From: CAYMCV01 sp964389005
Lineage (GTDB): Bacteria; Bacillota; Clostridia; Lachnospirales; Lachnospiraceae
Assembly (NCBI GenBank): GCA_964389005.1
Contig: CAYMCV010000131.1
Location: forward strand, 1-6,325
Reading direction: 5' to 3'
DNA: 6,325 nt
The first letter of the stretch is position 1. Each line of letters begins with the position of its first letter. This document shows positions 6,163 through 6,325 of the stretch, piece by piece. The translations under genes and the position numbers were made by a program. A model generated the notes under the pieces. That model was given only the letters and a program-made list of their open reading frames with translations, was not told where the DNA came from and made no database searches.

Positions 6163-6325
6163 CTATGCTTTGTCAGATTTCTCAAGTATCCGTTCCAAAT
6201 AGTAACCGGTATAAGATTCCTTAACCTGGGCAACATCTTCCGGTGTTCCGTGTGCAATGACACAGCCACCTCCGTCACCGCCTTCCGGTCCCATATCAAC
6301 AATATAGTCAGCGGTCTTAATCACA
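6163..6325 (-). CDS. uvrA: UvrA excinuclease ABC subunit A, C-terminal end only
   Basis: The last 53 codons are present and end at TAG (6165-6163); the rest lies beyond the right edge. The visible protein begins VIKTADYIVDMGPEGGDGGG and continues into VIAHGTPEDVAQVKESYTGYYL. This is the C-terminal signature of UvrA, covering the end of the second ABC ATPase domain (the D-loop/H-loop side, with the conserved DMGPEGG and HGTPE-type segments). UvrA recognises DNA lesions and loads UvrB in nucleotide excision repair. The short tail ERILEKSDKA is not diagnostic. It is separated from mreB by 273 bases, a probable terminator and two candidate promoters, so it is likely a different transcription unit. 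Confidence 0.93.
   Translation of the reverse strand, partial: VIKTADYIVDMGPEGGDGGGCVIAHGTPEDVAQVKESYTGYYLERILEKSDKA

Noticed and set aside
1..6325. Search for CRISPR arrays, tRNA/rRNA genes, insertion sequences and toxin-antitoxin pairs.
   Set aside because: No regularly spaced repeats, cloverleaf-like sequences, transposase motifs or small paired genes were seen; nearly all of the window is taken up by the listed genes.

Overview
The window reads as a chromosomal segment of a motile, low-to-moderate GC Gram-positive bacterium, most likely a clostridial Firmicute of the Lachnospiraceae type. The reasons are strong AGGAGG-type Shine-Dalgarno sites, a RecD2 (not RecBCD-type RecD) helicase, a ComF protein with an N-terminal zinc-binding Cys cluster, a short rod-binding FlgJ without a muramidase domain, and an mreB/mbl homologue directly followed by two flagellar rod genes, an order like the mbl-flhO-flhP order of Bacillus. 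The family placement is inference from protein similarity and gene order only. All genes lie on the minus strand, so transcription runs from right to left.

Reading in the direction of transcription: (1) 6325-6163 is the C-terminal end of uvrA, followed by a probable factor-independent terminator (6148-6107). (2) 6106-5890 is a regulatory stretch holding a candidate flagellar sigma-28/SigD-type promoter (TAAG-N15-GCCGATAA, 6096-6070) and, further downstream, a candidate housekeeping promoter (TTGAAA-N16-TATAAT, 5968-5941) with an A/T-rich upstream region and a palindrome. (3) 5889-2866 is a compact operon: an MreB/Mbl actin homologue, FlgF (FlhO-like proximal rod), FlgG (FlhP-like distal rod) and FlgJ (rod-binding protein). 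In the last three genes the stop codon of one gene lies in or next to the Shine-Dalgarno site of the next. (4) 2865-2745 is a spacer with a GC-rich hairpin with a poor U-tract, which may partly uncouple the next genes. (5) 2744-495 is recD2, a complete 749-residue helicase starting at GTG. (6) 454-1 is comF, complete at the N-terminus but cut by the window edge before its PRPP-binding loop.

Together the central genes build the flagellar rod through the peptidoglycan layer, and they are co-transcribed with a cytoskeletal protein that guides lateral wall synthesis. The flanking genes are DNA-maintenance genes: uvrA for excision repair, recD2 for replication-linked repair, comF for DNA uptake or processing. 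In Bacillus comFC lies upstream of flgM-flgN-flgK, so the flagellar cluster may resume past the left edge. Nothing here is mobile or wholly novel. The most interesting signal is the candidate sigma-28 promoter in front of mreB, which suggests that a shape-determining actin is expressed as part of the flagellar regulon.
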